Assembly (NCBI GenBank): GCA_018266335.1
Contig: JAFEAR010000176.1
Location: forward strand, 19,690 to 83,689
DNA from: Bdellovibrionales bacterium
GTDB taxonomy: Bacteria; Bdellovibrionota; UBA2428
Direction: 5' to 3'
DNA length: 64,000 nt
Part shown: positions 1 to 8,234 of the stretch, in pieces
How the letters are laid out: each line of letters begins with the position of its first letter
Numbering within the stretch: the stretch's first letter is position 1
Translations under genes and position numbers: made by a program
Notes under the pieces: generated by a model
Told to the model about the DNA's origin: nothing
What the model saw: only the letters and a program-made list of their open reading frames with translations
Databases searched by the model: none

Positions 1-759
1 CGCGATCCGGCAACGGGCTGCCCCTGGGACCGCGCGCAAACGCACGAAACCCTCAAGCCCTACGCCCTCGAGGAAGTGCACGAATTCATCGAAAGCCTCG
101 AAGATCAAGGCCCAGACTCCCCCCACACCTGGGAGGAATTGGGCGACGTCCTTTTTCAGGTCGTCCTGCACGCCCAACTGCTCTCGGAGCGTGGACTGAC
201 CCACCTTGATCAACTTGCCGGCAATACAGCCGACAAACTCGTGCAGCGCCACCCCCACGTGTTCGACCCCCAAGCCCCTAAGTTCTCGACCCCCCAGGAA
301 GTGAATCAAGCTTGGGAGAAACTCAAGGCCCGCAAGAAGAGCGCCCAGACCCGCGCCCAGCGGGTGGCCTCTGTCCCCAAATCCCTCCCCTCCCTCCAAA
401 GAGCCGCACGCATTGGCGAAAAGGCAGCCTCCTTCGGCTTCGATTGGCAAAACGCCCAGCAAGTCCTGGATAAAGTTCGGGAAGAAATGCAGGAACTCGA
501 CGAAAGCTTGCTGGAGGCGGGGGAAGCCCATGCCCAGGAGGAATTCGGGGATCTGCTCTTCGCCCTGGCGCAATTTGCGCGTAAGCGTCGCTGGGATCCC
601 GAGGCTTTGCTAGCCCAGGCCTCCCGCAAGTTCCTAGGACGCTTTGCTGCCATGGAGAAATCGATCGAGAAAGGCACCCAGAAGTGGGACGAAATGAGCC
701 TCGCCGAACTCGAATCCCACTGGGTAAAAGCCAAGGAAAGCCTTCGACGCGAGCCTTGA
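1..759 (+). CDS. mazG: Nucleoside triphosphate pyrophosphohydrolase MazG, 5'-truncated by the window edge
   Basis: MazG hydrolyses NTPs and dNTPs to NMP and PPi in the cytoplasm. The reading frame is open from base 1, and the motif GCPWDRAQTHETLKPYALEE is the conserved MazG N-terminus, so only the first few codons are missing; the GTG at 76 is internal. Two tandem MazG domains are visible. The first has LEEVHEF followed by EELGDVLFQVVLHA. The second has KVREEMQEL followed by EEFGDLLFALAQFA. These EExxE and ExxGD acidic residues bind Mg2+. The C-terminus ends in the usual W-x-E-SHW region. The gene is followed after 35 bp by rpsT in the same direction. Family assignment is secure. Confidence 0.93.
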   Translation, partial: RDPATGCPWDRAQTHETLKPYALEEVHEFIESLEDQGPDSPHTWEELGDVLFQVVLHAQLLSERGLTHLDQLAGNTADKLVQRHPHVFDPQAPKFSTPQEVNQAWEKLKARKKSAQTRAQRVASVPKSLPSLQRAARIGEKAASFGFDWQNAQQVLDKVREEMQELDESLLEAGEAHAQEEFGDLLFALAQFARKRRWDPEALLAQASRKFLGRFAAMEKSIEKGTQKWDEMSLAELESHWVKAKESLRREP

Positions 760-785
760 CACGGAGAGCCGCGTTGAACTAGTTG
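756..785 (+). promoter_or_regulatory. Possible sigma70-type promoter of rpsT
   Basis: A perfect TTGACA (756-761) overlaps the mazG stop codon, and a weak TAGTTG (780-785) lies 18 bp downstream. The -10 ends only 9 bases before the rpsT ATG at 795, which has no clear Shine-Dalgarno sequence, so transcription could begin at or next to the start codon. The -10 match is poor. Confidence 0.3.
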
Positions 786-794
786 ATTCTGCAA

Positions 795-1127
795 ATGGCC
801 AATACCAAATCTGCGAAAAAACGCGCCCGCCAAACCCCCAAGAGAACTGCTCGTAACTACCGCATCCGCAACACCGTAAAAACGGCTGTGCGTTCGGCCC
901 GCGAAGCTCTCACCTCCAACAGCAAGGAAATGCCGGTAGTTTTGAAAACTGCCGTATCCCAGCTGTCGAAAGCCGCTACCAAAGGTACGATTCACAAGCG
1001 CAACGCCGCTCGTAGAATTTCCCGCCTGATGAAAGCTGCCGCTAAAGCCGCTTCCGCTGCTCCCGTAGTAGCTGCAGCGACGACCGCGAAGAAAAAGCCG
1101 ACCAAATCGGCCGCTAAAAAAGCTTAA
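795..1127 (+). CDS. rpsT: 30S ribosomal protein S20 with Lys/Ala-rich C-terminal tail
   Basis: S20 is a primary 16S rRNA-binding protein of the small subunit. MANTKSAKKRARQ at 795 is the canonical start; an in-frame TTG at 783 would add four residues but is unlikely. The helical core is complete (NYRIRNTVKTAVRSAREA, then KGTIHKRNAARRISRLMKAA). About 25 residues of Ala/Lys/Pro/Thr-rich tail follow, making it about 110 aa against the usual 85-90. The 3' end overlaps the convergent holA by 4 bp. No Shine-Dalgarno is evident upstream. Confidence 0.95.
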   Translation: MANTKSAKKRARQTPKRTARNYRIRNTVKTAVRSAREALTSNSKEMPVVLKTAVSQLSKAATKGTIHKRNAARRISRLMKAAAKAASAAPVVAAATTAKKKPTKSAAKKA

Positions 1128-2050
1128 AGTCTAAGTAGCAACGCCGAGGCTTTGACCGGACTCGATTTCATGAGCCGGTCGACCTCGGCGCTTCTTTTTA
1201 GCAAACGCTGGGCGTGTCCTGCCGGCAAACTCGATTTCAAACGCTGAAGTTTCTGCACCAAAAAGTCTGGCTGTCCTCGCACAGGTCGCCCCTGACTCAC
1301 CGACGCCAAAATCCGCACTGACTTCGACAAGAGCGCCATCAGCTGTAACGGTTCCTCACCCTGATCCAAAATTTTTCTCAGTAAACGCACCGAATCGCGA
1401 CGCTTGCCAGCAAGCACAGCATCCACCCAAGCGAACACAGGATTCGTGTTTGTCATGGCCCCACCCGCGGGGCGCGTGCCCCAGCCCAGACTACGCTCGG
1501 CCCACAAATCTCCACCGCAGGACCACAGCTCCACCCAATTATCGAGCTGCAACAAATCGGCCTCGAGGGAGAGCAAAAACGACTGCTGCTCGGCCTTTAA
1601 AAAGGATCCTCGACTTTCGTTCATGCGCTTTAGCCAGGGCCCTAGCGCCGAAGGGTCGACCTGCCATTCCACCACGTCCTTAATACCCAAAGAGTCCCAC
1701 TTGAGACGCTTATCCGTGTCTACTTGCAGCACCACGCAGAGCGTGTCGCCGTCGGCCTGGGCCTGCAAATGCTTCCAGGCGTAGAGCGCTTCCTTGGACC
1801 ATGCACTCGGCGGCGAAACGGCGCGCATCCACAAAATCTGCCGGGTCTGAAAGAGCGACATTCCCGCAGCAGCGTCCTGCGCGGAAGCATCGGGTCCCGA
1901 TTTTTTGAGTTCTTTTTCCTCAAGGTCAAAGCCCGCTTTACGCAGGAGCTTCTTCCACTCCCGCGAGAGGTACGGATCCTGTCCCTTAAGAATCAGGAGT
2001 GCCGGCACCTTGCCCGCGGCCGTGCGTTTAAGCAGCTCTTCGGGCGACAT
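1124..2050 (-). CDS. holA: DNA polymerase III subunit delta (HolA-like)
   Basis: HolA is the clamp-loader subunit that opens the beta sliding clamp. The 308-aa protein begins with a short delta-type N-terminus (PALLILKGQDPYLSREW) and has a GMSLFQTRQILWM segment in the clamp-contact region. Its helical C-terminal domain (NPVFAWVDAVLAGKRRDSVRLL, then GEEPLQLMALLSKSVRIL) is the typical AAA+ clamp-loader collar. The family is divergent, and the call rests partly on synteny: lptE lies immediately upstream, with stop and start sharing one base (TGATG), as in the common lptE-holA pair. It converges on rpsT with a 4 bp overlap. Confidence 0.82.
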   Translation of the reverse strand: MSPEELLKRTAAGKVPALLILKGQDPYLSREWKKLLRKAGFDLEEKELKKSGPDASAQDAAAGMSLFQTRQILWMRAVSPPSAWSKEALYAWKHLQAQADGDTLCVVLQVDTDKRLKWDSLGIKDVVEWQVDPSALGPWLKRMNESRGSFLKAEQQSFLLSLEADLLQLDNWVELWSCGGDLWAERSLGWGTRPAGGAMTNTNPVFAWVDAVLAGKRRDSVRLLRKILDQGEEPLQLMALLSKSVRILASVSQGRPVRGQPDFLVQKLQRLKSSLPAGHAQRLLKRSAEVDRLMKSSPVKASALLLRL

Positions 2051-2673
2051 CAGAAATCCTGCGTTGCTTGGTCAACAACCTGCTGCGCAAGCGTGTCCGC
2101 CAAAGCCTTCACTTGAATTTGCTCCCGCGAATTATTGATATTCGCCACGGAAGAAGCCCCTTCGCGCTCAGTGAATCGCAAGGAAGCATCGTAGGTGCCC
2201 CCCTGAGAAAAAGTTCGGTTCCACAGCAGACGGCGCAATTTGTCCGACTCCTTCACCCGCTGCACTAAGCGCACGTCCATCACGAGAGTGACGTTGATGT
2301 TCTTGCTCGTGCTTTCGTTGGCCATCAGCCCCCCACCTTGCTCCGTGCCAATGTTACCGGTCGTCGGATTGGGCCCGAAGGCGCGAACATATTTGGTGAG
2401 AGTACCGAGCAAAAAGAAATCCGCCTGGCTTTCGTCGGCCACCACCTGAATCCCCTGAGCTCCCGCTAGAGCTTCTCGCAGCGAGTTGGTCAGAGTGCCT
2501 TCCATACCGGTGCGAGTGGTGAGATTATCGACGACCGGAATATAGACTTTTTGAACGGCGTCCTTTTTATCGGCCGCGACGGGACCAAGGGAAAGCTGGT
2601 CCTGCTTAACGGTGTAACCGCAAGCCGCCAACCCCGACACGGAGAGTATAAGAATGAGCCGAGCTAAACGCAT
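2050..2673 (-). CDS. lptE: LPS-assembly lipoprotein LptE
   Basis: LptE is the outer-membrane lipoprotein that plugs and supports the LptD barrel during LPS insertion. A lipoprotein signal (RLARLILILSVSGLAAC-GY) ends in the lipobox LAAC, and the mature Cys is followed by the family-typical Gly-Tyr. Further on are VYIPVVDNLTTRTGMEGTLT and a C-terminal ALADTLAQQVVDQ helix. The start at 2673 is preferred over an in-frame ATG at 2688 because AAGGAGG (2677-2683) sits just before it and would be inside the longer frame. The gene is translationally coupled to holA. The divergent dciA-like gene begins about 40 bp away. Confidence 0.88.
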   Translation of the reverse strand: MRLARLILILSVSGLAACGYTVKQDQLSLGPVAADKKDAVQKVYIPVVDNLTTRTGMEGTLTNSLREALAGAQGIQVVADESQADFFLLGTLTKYVRAFGPNPTTGNIGTEQGGGLMANESTSKNINVTLVMDVRLVQRVKESDKLRRLLWNRTFSQGGTYDASLRFTEREGASSVANINNSREQIQVKALADTLAQQVVDQATQDF

Positions 2674-2676
2674 ACG

Positions 2677-2683
2677 CCTCCTT
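2677..2683 (-). promoter_or_regulatory. Shine-Dalgarno of lptE that decides its start
   Basis: AAGGAGG on the minus strand lies 3 bases from the ATG at 2673. It is located inside the frame opened by the alternative ATG at 2688, so the shorter protein is the likelier product. The spacing is slightly short. Confidence 0.6.
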
Positions 2684-2716
2684 GTCATACCAGGCCTGGG
2701 GCCCTAAACAAGCCAC

Positions 2717-3046
2717 ATGGCTGTATCCGAAGGTCCCCAAAAGCTAAACGGGCTCCTGGGCAGCTTTAAATTTATTCAGTGGGTCCGTGCCTGGCGTAAG
2801 TGTGCTGGCCCCGCTCTGCGTCAGCAAACTCGGTTCATGGGATTGCGCTGGCACGGGGGCAAAATGTGCCTTCACCTCGAAGTAGCCGACCCCGTTTGGC
2901 GCCAAGAACTGGAATACCAAAAGAAAGATTTGCTCGCGACCTTTCGCAAGTGCCTCGCCGAAGAGAAGGTGCCCGAGTCAGAATGGCCGCAGGACTGCCT
3001 ACTGGCCGCGGGGGCCACTGTGCCATTCAAAGCGCGAAATCCGTAG
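2717..3046 (+). CDS. DciA-like protein (DUF721 family)
   Basis: DciA proteins load the replicative helicase DnaB in bacteria that lack DnaC-type loaders. The 109-aa product matches the compact DUF721 core: WVRAWRKCAGPALRQQTRF (the W-x-x-x-x-G-x-x-L-x-x-x-T signature), then GLRWHGGKMCLHLEVADPVW and RQELEYQKKDLLATF. This is the family pattern of a short beta sheet carrying the motif V-x-x-x-x-W-x-x-E-L. It is divergent from lptE, and its last 48 bp overlap the convergent TPR gene. Family assignment is good; helicase loading is inferred from the family. Confidence 0.75.
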   Translation: MAVSEGPQKLNGLLGSFKFIQWVRAWRKCAGPALRQQTRFMGLRWHGGKMCLHLEVADPVWRQELEYQKKDLLATFRKCLAEEKVPESEWPQDCLLAAGATVPFKARNP

Positions 3047-5140
3047 CTGCGCCGGCACGAAGAGCGGATCCAGGGAGAGCGCCTCGGCCAAACGCTGCTC
3101 CGCGAGTTTGAATTCGCTGCTCTCACGAAACGCAAGGGCCATGCCCAGCACCGCGGCGATATCCTGCGGATTTCGGCTCAAAGCATTCTGGTAGAACACG
3201 ATGCCCTGACTTACGTTCCGACGCGCATACTGCACGTCGCCCGCAAAGGACCATGGCCAGGAGCTCTTCAGATCTTCCTGCCCCTGCAGTAACGGAATAA
3301 CTTTATTCAACGCCTCACCGGCTTCGTCCATTTTGTTCTGCTCGCGCAAAGTGAAGGCGTACAAAAGTTGCGACTGAGGATCGCTCTCCTGGGCCAACAG
3401 CTCGGTGACACGCGCGAGTGGCTGGCTCAACGGATTGCGCCGGTAGCGCGCCTCGAGCCAGCGCACGAAGGCCTTTTTGCCGGGCGACAATTTAGATCCC
3501 GCAGCTTCGGCCCCCTTCACGAGTCCTTCCACGGAAAGCGAAACGAGCAAGTGCCCCGCCAGCGGCGCACGAATGGGAGAATCCAGCAGACGATCGGGAT
3601 CGCTCCACAGCGCCTCCCGCATGAGCCCCCGAATCTTTTCGGCCTCGCTAGGCCGCTCCGCCAACGTGCGAATGAAGAGTCCGTAGATGAACGGATTATT
3701 CGGCGAGCGGCGCAGAGCATCGCGGAAGTGATTTTGCGCCTGCTCCATGCGTCCCCGATAACCTTCAATCAATCCCACCACCGAGTAAGCAATCCACGAA
3801 GTCGAGGGTGGCATCAGGCGCAGTGCCGCCGTGGCGTTTTCGCGTGCTTCATCGTACTCCCCGTTGCCCATCCGCAGGAAAGCGGCATTCAGCAGTGTCG
3901 TAGGATCCGAGGCGTTCGCCTCCAACAAAGGCTTGAGCACGCGCTGAGCTTCGTCGCTGCGCGAATTCGCCAGGTAAAAAACAGCCAGTTGATTGCCCGC
4001 CAAGCGGCGAGCATCGAACGAGGCCGAGGCGGGATCCGCCACCTCGCGCAAAAGTTTTTCATCCGTAGGAGACAACGATGTGCTGCCGTTTTCGTAGGCG
4101 TTCAGAATGGGGCGAATTTTCGCCACCAAACCCGCGTCGTCAGAGTACAAAGCTTCCACCGGCCGGGGCCGCAAATTTTCGGGGCAATCCGTAGGCACGG
4201 CCGAAAGAGGCCGCGCCGGAACGGCCACTCGCACATCTTCCGCCGGGGGCGGAGGCGCCACCACGGGAGAGCGCCGAGTCGTCAAATAAAAGAGCCCCGC
4301 CCCCAGCACCACTCCGAAAAGGGTCATGGTGAATCCCGAATAACGCTTAGCGGATGCGCGAGGAGATTCCGTATCGACCACGCGCCGGACACTCGTCACC
4401 GAAGCGGGCGCAGACGATTTCGCATTCGGAGCCTTCACCGCCGTGCGGTTCGCGCGCGCGCTCGGCTCCGCTTTGGTAACTGCCGGCGGAGGCACTTCGT
4501 CTAAATCTAAATCGAGCGACTGCGACATCGGGGCCGCCGGTCGACTCTCGGCGTGGACTTCCGGCACGGGAGTCTTCGTTTCTTCTTCTCGATCGGCATG
4601 ATCATCGATGGCGTCAATTTCGAGCGTCACCGATTCCGTCACGGTGCCCTCGACATCCTCTTCGTCGGCACTCCCCACGGTGGCCGTGGCCGTCATGGTG
4701 TCCGTACCTTCATCCGAACTCGTGGCATCGACAAAATCCGGCAACACTTCCTTCGCCGTCCGCCACCGCCCAAAACCTCCGAGGATGGCATCCTGTCCCG
4801 ACAGCAATCCTTTACGTCCCAGCGACTCCAACAATTCCAAATCAAATGGGCCCAGGATCACGGGGGCAAAGGGATCTTCACTCGACCGACGGGGCGACGG
4901 GAAAGGTCCCAAATGCAAAGCTTCGGCCAGTTCGGGACGGACTAATCCGTCCTGCACCCTAAGCAGCGATCGCGTTACGGTGCTCTGCCGAAGCGGACTG
5001 CCCTGAAGCTCTTCAATACCTTCCGGAGAATTCGTTAGCCCATCGCCTTCGTGGTCCGTTTCCGTAATCGAGGCCGTTTGGTCTGGACCAACGGGTTCGC
5101 TAAAACCTTTGCCTCGCGCTTTGTTATTCTTAGATTCCAT
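2999..5140 (-). CDS. GYF-like / single-pass membrane / TPR repeat protein of the mla operon
   Basis: This 713-aa protein of unknown function has three parts. The N-terminal part contains a GYF_2-like module (LGPFDLELLESLGRKGLLSG, then FGRWRTAKEVLPDF, roughly residues 95-135). A long Ser/Thr/Pro/acidic linker follows. One transmembrane helix lies at about residues 270-290 (FTMTLFGVVLGAGLFYLTT), followed by Arg-Arg and a Pro-rich stretch. The remainder is TPR-like helical repeats (for example AVFYLANSRSDEAQRVLKPL and LRMGNGEYDEARENATAAL). Positive-inside reasoning is ambiguous, but GYF inside and TPR in the periplasm is plausible. It starts 6 bp after mlaD, so it is probably the last gene of alr-mlaEFD. 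A scaffolding role is only inference. Confidence 0.7.
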   Translation of the reverse strand: MESKNNKARGKGFSEPVGPDQTASITETDHEGDGLTNSPEGIEELQGSPLRQSTVTRSLLRVQDGLVRPELAEALHLGPFPSPRRSSEDPFAPVILGPFDLELLESLGRKGLLSGQDAILGGFGRWRTAKEVLPDFVDATSSDEGTDTMTATATVGSADEEDVEGTVTESVTLEIDAIDDHADREEETKTPVPEVHAESRPAAPMSQSLDLDLDEVPPPAVTKAEPSARANRTAVKAPNAKSSAPASVTSVRRVVDTESPRASAKRYSGFTMTLFGVVLGAGLFYLTTRRSPVVAPPPPAEDVRVAVPARPLSAVPTDCPENLRPRPVEALYSDDAGLVAKIRPILNAYENGSTSLSPTDEKLLREVADPASASFDARRLAGNQLAVFYLANSRSDEAQRVLKPLLEANASDPTTLLNAAFLRMGNGEYDEARENATAALRLMPPSTSWIAYSVVGLIEGYRGRMEQAQNHFRDALRRSPNNPFIYGLFIRTLAERPSEAEKIRGLMREALWSDPDRLLDSPIRAPLAGHLLVSLSVEGLVKGAEAAGSKLSPGKKAFVRWLEARYRRNPLSQPLARVTELLAQESDPQSQLLYAFTLREQNKMDEAGEALNKVIPLLQGQEDLKSSWPWSFAGDVQYARRNVSQGIVFYQNALSRNPQDIAAVLGMALAFRESSEFKLAEQRLAEALSLDPLFVPAQLRISRFEWHSGPRGQ

Positions 5141-5146
5141 GGGACC

Positions 5147-6703
5147 TCAGAACGCCCCCAAGAGAAGCGCCGTTTTAATGTCATCATCCGTAAAGCGTAG
5201 CCCGAGGCCCACCATCGCGGACTTACGCTGATCCCCACTGTTCACCTTGGTCAGCAATTCATCCCCGCCCGCTTCCACATAAAAATAGTTCCAGAAGGGC
5301 ACGCGCGCAAAGGCTCGCATGTGCGGCCGATCATCTTCTCGACCCAAATCAAAAAGCTCTGCGGTGATTTGCAAACGATCACGGAAGAAGTAGTAATCCG
5401 CGCCCACGCCACCCGTGCTCTCGAACAAACCTAGCCGGAATGAGGCATCGTCAATGCGCTTAATAAACTGTACAGAGTATTTCAGCGCGCTGCGGTCATT
5501 CGTTTCGGTCTCAATAACGTGCGTAGCGCCGCCATCCACCGTGCGCGTGTATATTTTCTTCTGCCGCGTCCCCTTCGGGTCCACCACGACTTGCCCCAGA
5601 TAGCCCGTCGTCTCACGAGTCATTACGCGTAGGCCCAGGTAGGTCTTCGTTGATTTGGTCGTAGGTTGATAATCGGCAACCATATCCACGATTGTCTCAA
5701 TACGCCGCGAACGTTCGACCGCATGGTTAATATAAGTCAGAGTACGGTTCAGCTGATCCACCGTCGTCGGATCATTCACCAGCTTACCTAGCGTTCCCTC
5801 GCCACGATCGATCTTGCTCGTGATGCTCTCCAGATTTTCCAGTGTGCGACTCATCTTGCCCGCCGCCTTGCTGAGGTCTTCCAAATCCTGCGATAGACGA
5901 TCCGTGTCCACCCGGGCCAACAACGCTTCGAGTTTCGAAGAGGTTCGCGTCCAAGATTTTAGCAACACTTGCAACTGATCGTTGCTATTCAGAACTAGTT
6001 TACGAATAGCCGCCGAAGTTAGCTTTAAATCTTTCGACACGTCGCCGGCCGTGCGCACTAGCTCATCTACCGATCCGGCCGACCGGCCGCTCCGCAGGAC
6101 ATCGCCGGAGCGAACCTTGGCGGCCGGCGCTGCGGGAGCCACCGGGGCCAAGACGCCCACCGCGGGCCCGTCGTCATCTCCCGAATCATCCTGTCCGTCG
6201 CCGGACGGCGTGGCCGCGGACGCTTCCTTCGTAGATTCAATCACCGGCGCTTCTTCGGCGTGCACCGGAGTCACTACCCAATTCCAAAAGTTTGCCGGAA
6301 GCGATTTCAGAAAATTCAACTGCGAACTTTTTCCCTGGTTATTGTAGTTCGTCTTAGGAACTTCAATCTCAATGTACTTGTCCCCCAGAATGCCCATCGG
6401 TCGCGGCACGACTTTGGCATCCTTAGGAATTTCAAAGCCCTCTTCAATCACTAGGGTAAGTTTGGCTTTGCCCTTCTCCAATTCAATCGCCTTCACGAAA
6501 CCAATCGAAATTCCCGCTTGCCGAACCTTAGTCTGCTTGAACACACCCGTAGCATCGTCCAGGTAGGTCACCACCTCGATGCCCCGCTGAAAAATCGGCG
6601 ACTCCGTCAGGCGAAACGAAAAGGCCGCCATGGCCATAAAGCCTAGCAACACGAAGAGACCAACCTGTACTTCCATGCTCTTAGTTTTTGATGGGGCTCT
6701 CAT
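5147..6703 (-). CDS. mlaD: MlaD-like MCE-domain protein with long coiled-coil and beta-rich C-terminal extension
   Basis: MlaD-type proteins form periplasmic MCE rings that bind lipid and hand it to or from the MlaFE ABC transporter. The N-terminus has one membrane anchor (VQVGLFVLLGFMAMAAFSF) and then one MCE domain, about residues 37-118, with GVFKQTKVRQAGISIGFVK and the signature GILGDKYIEIE. A linker rich in Ala, Asp, Pro and Gly follows, then a long coiled-coil at about 215-325. The last ~190 residues are rich in amphipathic beta strands and end in Phe (LGLRFTDDDIKTALLLGAF), like an outer-membrane or scaffold domain. At 518 aa it is about three times E. coli MlaD. It overlaps mlaF by 4 bp. 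Confidence 0.88.
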   Translation of the reverse strand: MRAPSKTKSMEVQVGLFVLLGFMAMAAFSFRLTESPIFQRGIEVVTYLDDATGVFKQTKVRQAGISIGFVKAIELEKGKAKLTLVIEEGFEIPKDAKVVPRPMGILGDKYIEIEVPKTNYNNQGKSSQLNFLKSLPANFWNWVVTPVHAEEAPVIESTKEASAATPSGDGQDDSGDDDGPAVGVLAPVAPAAPAAKVRSGDVLRSGRSAGSVDELVRTAGDVSKDLKLTSAAIRKLVLNSNDQLQVLLKSWTRTSSKLEALLARVDTDRLSQDLEDLSKAAGKMSRTLENLESITSKIDRGEGTLGKLVNDPTTVDQLNRTLTYINHAVERSRRIETIVDMVADYQPTTKSTKTYLGLRVMTRETTGYLGQVVVDPKGTRQKKIYTRTVDGGATHVIETETNDRSALKYSVQFIKRIDDASFRLGLFESTGGVGADYYFFRDRLQITAELFDLGREDDRPHMRAFARVPFWNYFYVEAGGDELLTKVNSGDQRKSAMVGLGLRFTDDDIKTALLLGAF

Positions 6704-7452
6704 GCCAATCCCGCGCTCCTTAAAAAAGTAACGATCGTCTCGTGCTGACTCTTCACAAATTCATCGGGCGTCGCCGTAAGAATAATTTCTCCGTGCGACA
6801 ACATACTCACCAGGTCAGAAATGCGGAGGGCCGCATGGATATCGTGCGAAATAATAAACGCAGCCGCATTCAGGGAACGCGTAGTACTCACAATCAAATC
6901 ATCAATCACTTTGGCCGTCGTCGGATCCAATCCCGTCGTGGGCTCGTCGAACAGCATGATCTTCGGATCCATGGCCAGTGCCCGCGCCAGTCCGACTCGC
7001 TTTTGCATGCCGCCCGAGATTTGCGAAGGCATTTTGTTTTCGGCATTCACCAGCTCCACCTGCGCCAGCAACTCGGCAACACGATCCGCGATCTGGGCTT
7101 CGCTTAAATCGCGCCGATGTTCCCGCAGGGGAAAGGCCACATTATCGAATACCGAAAGGCTATCGAACAATGCGGACCCCTGAAACAACATGCCGAAATT
7201 AGCCCGCACGCGGCGCATTTCTCGATCTTCCATGCCGATGATCGACTCGCCCAAAACTTTAATGTCGCCCCGATCGGGCGCCATCAAACCCAAAACATGT
7301 TTAATGGTGACCGACTTGCCCGAACCCGAGTGCCCAATGAGCGTATGAATTTTTTTGGGCGGGCACACCAAGCTCAACCCCGCCAGCGTAGGCTGCGACG
7401 CCTCCGGAAACTGCTTCCATACGTCGATGAACTCAATGCTCGGAGTGCTCAC
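6700..7452 (-). CDS. mlaF: MlaF-like ABC transporter ATPase for lipid transport
   Basis: This 250-aa cytoplasmic ATPase drives the MlaE permease. All ABC motifs are intact: Walker A GHSGSGKS, Q-loop in MLFQGSALFDSLSVFDNVAFPLRE, signature ISGGMQKRVGLARALA, Walker B IMLFDEP with TTGLDP D-loop, and switch His in IISHDIH. The ...SALFDSLSVFDNVAFPLRE... segment is typical of the MlaF/Ttg2A group. It overlaps mlaE and mlaD by 4 bp each, which implies translational coupling. Confidence 0.95.
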   Translation of the reverse strand: MSTPSIEFIDVWKQFPEASQPTLAGLSLVCPPKKIHTLIGHSGSGKSVTIKHVLGLMAPDRGDIKVLGESIIGMEDREMRRVRANFGMLFQGSALFDSLSVFDNVAFPLREHRRDLSEAQIADRVAELLAQVELVNAENKMPSQISGGMQKRVGLARALAMDPKIMLFDEPTTGLDPTTAKVIDDLIVSTTRSLNAAAFIISHDIHAALRISDLVSMLSHGEIILTATPDEFVKSQHETIVTFLRSAGLA

Positions 7453-8234
7453 AGCGGCTCCCTCCGGCCCGTGGGAATAATCACGCTCAGGAAGTAGTCG
7501 AGCACCAGAATCGTCACGATCGCAAAGACCACCGATTCGTTAGTCGCCTTACCCACTCCGGCCGCGCCATTGCGCGCCCGATAACCCTTGTAACAACCAA
7601 TGGCGGCCAGGAGCACGCCAAAGATGGCGGCCTTAATGAGTCCGTGAAAAAAATCCCAGGGCGCCAAATAGTAAAGCAACTTGTTCACGGATACACCGGG
7701 ATCCACGTGGCACACCACGACGGCCACGAAGTAACCTCCGAGCGTTCCGATGAGGGCAAAAATAGCCGTGAGCAACGGTGTCGCAATGGCCGCCGCAACG
7801 ATCTTCGGTCCCACCAGGTACTGTTGGGGCACGATCGCCATCACTTCCAGCGCATCGATTTGTTCGGTCACCCGCATGATCCCGATTTGTGCGGCCATGG
7901 CCGCTCCGGCCCGTCCGGCAACCACAATCGAAGTCATGATGGGCGCCAATTCGCGCACCAGCGCGAGTGACATCATCGACACCACCAGCGAATCGGTTCC
8001 CACCATGATGAAGGCCATCCACAGCTGGTACGCAAAGACGGCGCCAGTAAAGATGCCGGTAAGTCCCACGATGAACAAACTTTGGTTGCCGATAAAATCC
8101 ATCTCGTTGATGATGAGCTGTAAGCGATAGGGCGGCCGGAAGGTCCAAATCACAGCGTCGATCGCAAAGATCGTAAAGCGCCCCATCACGCGGACGAGCT
8201 CGACGATTTGCTCCCATAGCCATACAAAAATCAT
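7449..8234 (-). CDS. mlaE: MlaE-like lipid ABC transporter permease
   Basis: MlaE is the inner-membrane permease of the phospholipid transporter. The start is placed at the ATG at 8234 (MIFVWLWEQIVEL), whose bases overlap the alr stop codon. Upstream in-frame sequence belongs to alr read in another frame. The 261-aa protein has five to six hydrophobic helices and the permease-family signature LVRELAPIMTSIVVAGRAGAAMAAQIG, followed by MRVTEQIDALEVM. The C-terminus contains GVGKATNESVVFAI, as in other MlaE proteins. There is no MlaB-like STAS gene nearby. Confidence 0.95.
   Translation of the reverse strand: MIFVWLWEQIVELVRVMGRFTIFAIDAVIWTFRPPYRLQLIINEMDFIGNQSLFIVGLTGIFTGAVFAYQLWMAFIMVGTDSLVVSMMSLALVRELAPIMTSIVVAGRAGAAMAAQIGIMRVTEQIDALEVMAIVPQQYLVGPKIVAAAIATPLLTAIFALIGTLGGYFVAVVVCHVDPGVSVNKLLYYLAPWDFFHGLIKAAIFGVLLAAIGCYKGYRARNGAAGVGKATNESVVFAIVTILVLDYFLSVIIPTGRREPL

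Noticed and set aside
3368..4504. A 378-codon plus-strand frame opposite the TPR gene
   Set aside because: Its composition is extremely Arg/His-rich, as expected for the complement of a real gene; no start signal.
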